A DNA stretch of 64,000 nucleotides from the NCBI GenBank assembly GCA_028023455.1, contig JAQFVV010012396.1:12255296-12319295 (forward strand). Direction: 5' to 3'. Below, piece after piece: positions 58,741 to 64,000 of this stretch. This stretch comes from Epiperipatus broadwayi. Its lineage: Eukaryota; Onychophora; Udeonychophora; Euonychophora; Peripatidae. The notes under the pieces were generated by a model. The model saw nothing but the letters and a program-made list of their open reading frames with translations. It did not search any database and was not told where the DNA came from. Every line of letters begins with the position of its first letter. Position 1 is the first letter of the stretch. The position numbers and the translations under genes were made by a program.

Positions 58741-59560
58741 TACTGAAATAAAAATTAAATAGTTCATTGTAAAGAAGAATTCTCCAAAGTTAAAACAAAA
58801 GAAAAAAAATGAATTGAATCACACTTTAATGATCAATATAAAAATAATTAAGATACATATATTATTAATAATAATTATCACCATCATGAAATAATAATAA
58901 AAACTATAAGGAAAAAATCAGTAATGGTTATTCAGTCATAGTTGACAATTAAAACTTACAGAGCCATCAACTGCCAAATCATTCCATCTTTAATTTGTAC
59001 ACAATACGTGATGATTTAGCTAAAGTTAATAATTAATAATAAAGAGTGATGAAGACAAAAAAAGAATGTAATAAATTTACAAGTTAGCAATTGATAGATT
59101 TATTTTTCTCTAACAAATGTAATCAGGCACAAAATTAAAACTACAATATACAATTAAATAATTCAGATTGATTGCATATTTTCAATAGTATCATAAGTCA
59201 ATTTCATTACATATTTAAATTTTATTGAATCATTTAAGATTTAATAAATGAGTTTTATATAACTCTAACTTTATCAATAGCAGATTTAAATAGACTTCAA
59301 ATAGAAGATTGCTGGGTGGAGAATTCACATTTTATAATAAGTTGGTTTAAATTATATCAAAATAAAAATGAAGTCACTGTATTATTGTGAGCGATTAGCT
59401 ATATTCCAAGATAATTGGTGAAAAGGTTTATCCTTAAACATCCTTCAAAATGTTTGTTGATTTTTTTTTTTTTTTTACATTATGCAATGATCAAAAAAAT
59501 TTTCTGCTTGGAATTTACATTTATTCAACTGGTTACACATATTTAATAGTATTATTAAAT
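58741..59560. other. AT-rich non-coding stretch
   Basis: No gene is supported. ATT/AAT-rich simple sequence lies near 58860-58900 and a T16-like run near 59461-59476. Confidence 0.4.
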
Positions 59561-59565
59561 AATTT

Positions 59566-59627
59566 GTCGAGAGACCCGTTGTGGGTTCGTGTCCCGGCTG
59601 ATGCTATGACATATGAGAAAAAAAAAT
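59566..59627 (+). mobile_element. tRNA-headed SINE, 5'-truncated
   Basis: GTCGAGAGACCC and TGTGGGTTCGTGTCCCGG (T-arm) lead to CTGATGCTATGACATATGAG and an A-run. Only the D-arm edge and the T-arm remain. The bordering AATTT words are too short to be convincing duplications. Confidence 0.75.
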
Positions 59628-60149
59628 TTAAGTAGACGATTAAGTAAGTGCTTAAAATTATTGCAATTACTTTTTTTTTTAAAGAAAAAGGAATCTAATT
59701 TTCTGATAATTTTTAATTTTTTTTTCAACTTGGTAAATAATAATAAAAAAAAGTCTGTAATTAAGTTTTTTTTTGCATGGTTTTTCAAAAGTATCATTAC
59801 AATATATAGAAATAAATTTGGTTAATCAAAGAATTTTTTAAACTATAAGTCAGAATACTATAAATTAAGAATCATTTTGTATTTGAAAAATACACTGATT
59901 TCTATTTCTTTATGTATTTTAATAAAGTAATTGTATTTTTAGCATTACAGACAGCAAAATTAATATATATCTCCAATGTGTATTTGTTTAACAATTTCGA
60001 ACAATTTAAATACGACGTCTTTAATAGAACTATTTTTCTATTCATTTTAATTCTTGGTTGTCATAACAAAATTTGCTCTTTTTAGATAATTAATTTAGCA
60101 CTATTTAAATTTTGTTTAAATTGCTTTCTAGAATAATCATCAGATTTTT
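59628..60149. other. AT-rich non-coding stretch
   Basis: No gene is seen. Both frames at 59555-59825 are A/T-run artefacts rich in Lys and Phe. Confidence 0.4.
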
Positions 60150-61090
60150 TTATATCCTTATTAAATCCGTTGAATAAATTTGTATTAAACAAAGGTTTAA
60201 AAGAAACGTTAATATAGATGTTATAGAAATCTGACACTGGAATTTTTAATACAAATAAATTAAAAACAAACGCAAGATCTTCATCTTTTTGGTTTGTGGA
60301 TTTACAGTAGGCAGATGATTGTGATATCCTTTGCCAATTAAAAGATGGTCCAGAGAACGTAATTAATGGTTTAAATGCAACATAAAAAGACTTCGGTCTA
60401 GTAATTAATGTTAAATAAACTTAAGTTTTTATCATAAAATACTATTGCTTTTAAAAAGTTATAAAATATAGTATTTTATTTACTAATAACTTCTGCAACT
60501 GAATTGGTTATAAGTAAAAGGTGTTATTTTACCCAATTTATTGTATGAAGATAAAATTTGATCTCTTGTTAATATAACACAAAGGCATTAAAAAAAATTA
60601 TTTAAGGATGCTCTTTAAAATATAAAAATATGATGGTAAGATCATAAGATCAAAGAATATGTTCTTCAGTTTTTCTAAATGTGATACCATGGAGTAAAAT
60701 CGCATCTACATTGATTGGGATAGGTGAGATGATTGGCTGACAACAAACTCTCTACAAAAGGTATTTTATAATGAAGTTGATAATGGTTTTTATGGAAGCA
60801 GCAAACTGCCTCCATTTGCAATGTAATATTTTCTCAAGGATGCTTTAAAAAAATATAATTTTGAATGCATTCATTATAAAAGATATGGTTGAAGATAGTA
60901 TACAATTAAGAGCTACAATTATTCACAGCACTGAAGTACTTCAGAAAGAAAGTTTGTTGCTAAAAACAACAGCAGAATGGAGAAACATATTCTATATGTG
61001 GATTATTTGTGTTTCCACAGATAGTCATCACAGACACATTTTAGTATTATCATTATCATCCTCATTATTATTATTGTTTTTTTTTAAAAA
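60150..61090 (+). mobile_element. LINE family 2, degraded 3' part
   Basis: Relics in order: GIFNTNKLKTNARSSSFWFV-like residues (about 60237-60300), then ADDCDI (60312-60330) after LQ-stop. Next come KDFGLVINV (about 60390-60410), a LYEDKI/KGIKK region matching the SETW and LEKFH blocks, and a C-terminal zone ending in ICVSTDSHHRHIL (about 61004-61042), the decayed second half of the finger. Frames are broken throughout. The open stretch 60861-61208 covers only this last zone and runs on into flanking DNA. Confidence 0.68.
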
Positions 61091-61204
61091 GTTGGAATGG
61101 GTCTTGATGATAATTTTAAATATATATATATATATATGGAAAATATTAGTAATTGATATTACACATTATTTTAATAACTCAATCAATAGTATTCAGTGCT
61201 ATGA

Positions 61205-61440
61205 ATAGATCCAAAGAGCAGTCATATCACAAATTTATCTATTTTTCCACTCGATTCTCTTCATTGCCCAAATCTTCAATTCCAAATATCTCTTCCCATC
61301 TCTTATGTCATCCAGAAAAGTCAATCTTTCCCATTTTTTCTTCATGTTTCCATTCACCATTCCCTCCAAAACATCTTCTTAATATATATTCAATCCAATT
61401 TCTCTTTCTATTTACTCTTTTCAAAACTTCTTTTAAATAA
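61205..61440 (-). pseudogene. Different LINE ORF2 C-terminal relic
   Basis: On the minus strand: LKRVNRKRNWIEYILRRCF, then DDIRDGKRYLELKIWAMKRI and EWKN. This follows the pattern RKRNWIGHILR ... LDDIRxGxxYxELKxxAxDRxxW seen at the end of some LINE ORF2 proteins. It opposes the orientation of the adjacent family 2 relic and has a different motif set, so it is a separate element. Confidence 0.5.
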
Positions 61441-64000
61441 TTAATTAATAGGTTAGATACATTTTTAACATCGATTTATCATTAATGCAAATCAATATTA
61501 AGATGTTTAAAACAAAGATCAATTTTCAATTACAGAGTTGAAAGCAAGATCAAACATCCATTGTCAATAATTAAATGATATTCATTGGACTAATACTCTG
61601 TTCCTTAGCTTCATGCAGAGGACATATGCATATATACTTTTAAACATAATGATGGAATACTCTAATAATTTCTGTATATAAATATAGTAATAAACCAATG
61701 TCCAGATACATGTGTATGATAAGTTTTATGCTAATAACAGTTGGGATAACTTGATCATTGTTAATAATTTTCCACTGCTTACTTATTTTACTATTTAGAG
61801 TTATAAGTATATAAAAAAGTTTAATTATTTAAAATAAGTATGCATGTTTTCATTTTATTGTTGGCATTTTATGACTGAACATGCATAGAGATATTATCAA
61901 CTTCAAAGTGAAAAGAATATCTATGACCAATTTATTACATGAAACTATTTTCAATGATAGTTTGACATCCTTTTTTAAACATGAATCATACTAATGACAA
62001 TTTCAGATCAGTATATAAATTTAATAAGTTAGATATAAAAATACCAACAATACCATAAGACTTTCTTAACTTTCAAAATCAACCCTTCCCCCTACTCTAG
62101 CGACATCTAATGCAATCATGAGAAGTTAACTGACTATAGATTATACAGCACTATCATTTTAACCTTTGCAATCTGATGTCTGAATTTTGTCTTCCATCAG
62201 TAAAAATTTGGATTTAAAGATTGCATTTAACTAATGCATTCAATCCTCTCCTTTTATTCCTTTATACTATTCAAACAAATAGCCAATTTAAAAAAAAGAA
62301 AAGAATCAGATTCTGAATCCAAGCGAACTCACATAGTTATATAAACTGACAAGTCAGTTTGTATATATTTTAGAGCTCTCAGATTTTTAGATTTTAAGTT
62401 ATTGCTTTAAATAGTATAGAAGAGTAAAAAGTGTTTGTTACATAAATAAATGTATTGGTTCCAGATTTGAATCTTAAATTCTCTCTGATGAAAGCAATAG
62501 TCAAAAATTAGGATATAAATATTTTAACACTATACCATCATTGATTGCTCCAGTTTACAAAAGATGTCTCGGGAGTAGGTGAAGTGAATTGCTCTCGGAA
62601 ATTGTATATAGACGCGCATTTTTAAATGCTTGCATGGAATATTAATGTAAAGAACAGTAGCTTGTTTGCAAGAGAAAGCAAAAACTAGAATGTATATTAT
62701 TTTTAGATCTTATGAAGGTAGTTGGGATGGAAGCGACTAAAAAGCAGTGGATGGTTGTTTGTTATGCTTGCTATTTCCCACATACTATGTATTACGGCAT
62801 CTTAAACAGATTAATATTTATTTATATTTTGCGAAATAATAAAAGAATAGTTCTTTCATCCATTATTGCAGAATCTTTTCTTTTTGTGTTTATATATGTA
62901 TATAAAGAAGTTAATAATAACTATTAACAAATTATTATTACAGTTATACTTAAAATAGACGGCAATTCTTAACATTTTTATAAATATAATGTAATTTTTT
63001 TAAAAAAAAAAGAAACTAATAACAGCTTTTAATGAAAGAGCATTTCCTATAATAAAATAGCTAGAATTTTTTTCTGTTTTAATCAATAATAAATCTCAGA
63101 CTGTGCAGGGAGTACCTATTAATGGTACCAGCCATCAGGTGTTCTGAATTTAGCATTGTTTCTTACTGTAAAAGCACATTTTTTCAAATATTCACATGAG
63201 ATCCATTATTTCAATAAAATGCTTTTCTCTTCATTAGTGTTGCCAGTAGGTTTTAATAAAAAGAAAAGCAGCAACAACTACTTTCTTTAATACACTTGTG
63301 TCAAGGCTTAGATTTTTTAAACAAAGACGTGATTTAAATAAAAAGTGACTTCTTTCTTTAGATTGTGCTGAAATAATAAGAAGTGAAGATAAGAGATGTA
63401 GTTTTATGTACACGATTATATGTGTGTGTGCATGTGCACATACCAAGTGATAATGAGTTCGGAGCAAATAATTAATTATTCGATAAAATAAAAAATGGTA
63501 ATTAAATAATAATAATAAAAGAAATTATTCGGGAGTTTGCAGGAGATTAGAACATCAGAAGTGACAGGTTAGAGTCATGATTCATGGACTAAGTTTTAAA
63601 GTTCACTACTGCACTAAACAAATTATAATAATGATGATGATTATAGCACAAATCGAACATTTGAAAAATGAAAATATTTAATTATTTTGAAAAAACGACA
63701 AAGTTTTTATGAAAAAGTTTCTCTAAGTCATTTTGTAAAAATAATTTTTACATGTATTTTTCTACCAATAGTTATTAGAATAGTATGTTAGTCTCCTAAT
63801 CACTTTTTTAAAGTAATATCTTTTCTTGTATCAACCTATCAGATAAAAAGATTTGGCATTAACATAAGAAAAGATGGGCATTATTTGCAAGTGCATTTAA
63901 AGGATTCGTTGAGGATTTGGCTTGTAAATTTTTACAGTAATGTTTTCAGACTTACTTGTTCCATGAATCACTTTATATTATTAAAACTACATATTTGGTA
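61441..64000. other. AT-rich non-coding stretch to window end
   Basis: No gene is supported. A 39-bp GC-richer block at 63102-63140 lies between a pyrimidine-rich AAATCTCAG and GTGTTC, and could be a tiny exon, but the evidence is thin. The frame at 62712-62927 has no recognised motif. A (GT)n-like tract lies near 63420. Confidence 0.4.

Noticed and set aside
59555-59825. Overlapping plus and minus frames as coding genes
   Set aside because: They arise from A and T homopolymers and overlap a SINE fragment.
63102-63140. 39-bp micro-exon on the plus strand
   Set aside because: The length, a weak GTGTTC donor and the lack of neighbouring exons make chance more likely. It is noted only in the stretch description.
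1-64000. CRISPR arrays, bacterial operons, rRNA genes, LTR retrotransposons or integrated viral genes
   Set aside because: No regularly spaced repeats, Shine-Dalgarno-led gene runs, rRNA-like conserved blocks, gag-pol order or paired long terminal repeats were seen.

Overview
The window is strongly A+T-rich eukaryotic DNA. It is almost certainly from an animal and probably an invertebrate. The grounds are several families of non-LTR retrotransposon (RTE-like, CR1-like with a PHD-plus-esterase ORF1, and a family ending in a C2H2 finger), a BED-finger hAT transposon, a mariner relic, tRNA-headed SINEs, simple repeats, and at least one exon-like block with canonical splice sites. No bacterial operons, rRNA genes, intact tRNA genes or CRISPR arrays are visible. 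Taxonomy cannot be fixed further from the sequence alone.

Layout. 1-2.1 kb is unique-looking AT-rich DNA. 2.2-6.3 kb is an old RTE-like LINE carrying two nested insertions. 7.1-7.6 kb is a near-perfect palindromic element between 15-bp direct repeats. 8.5 kb is a SINE. 9.2 and 14.3 kb are half copies of a second palindrome family. 11.6-13.3 kb is a LINE with an inverted 5' part (a twin-priming structure). 13.5 kb, minus strand, is the only good host-exon candidate. 17.4-17.8 kb is a third palindrome. 19.3-22.8 kb is a second RTE-like LINE. 23-30 kb holds relics: a reduced palindrome, LINE ends, a second copy of the first palindrome family, and a mariner fragment. 30.9-36.5 kb, minus strand, is a nearly full-length CR1-like LINE whose ORF2 is interrupted by a 666-bp palindrome. 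37-47 kb is mostly featureless apart from SINEs, a hairpin and a TA-flanked TIR element. 47.6-50.4 kb is the youngest RTE-like copy. 53.0-55.2 kb is a complete but decayed hAT element. 55.5-61.4 kb is a graveyard of LINE 3' parts.

No gene here looks functional except possibly the exon at 13.5 kb, so most of the window reads as the intron or intergenic space of a repeat-rich genome. The most unusual theme is a set of long-hairpin elements. They combine a palindrome (arms about 140-270 bp), a short conserved one-sided tail and 13-15 bp target duplications. In the best family, each copy's two arms match each other better than they match the other copy. That combination fits neither ordinary cut-and-paste MITEs nor ordinary SINEs.
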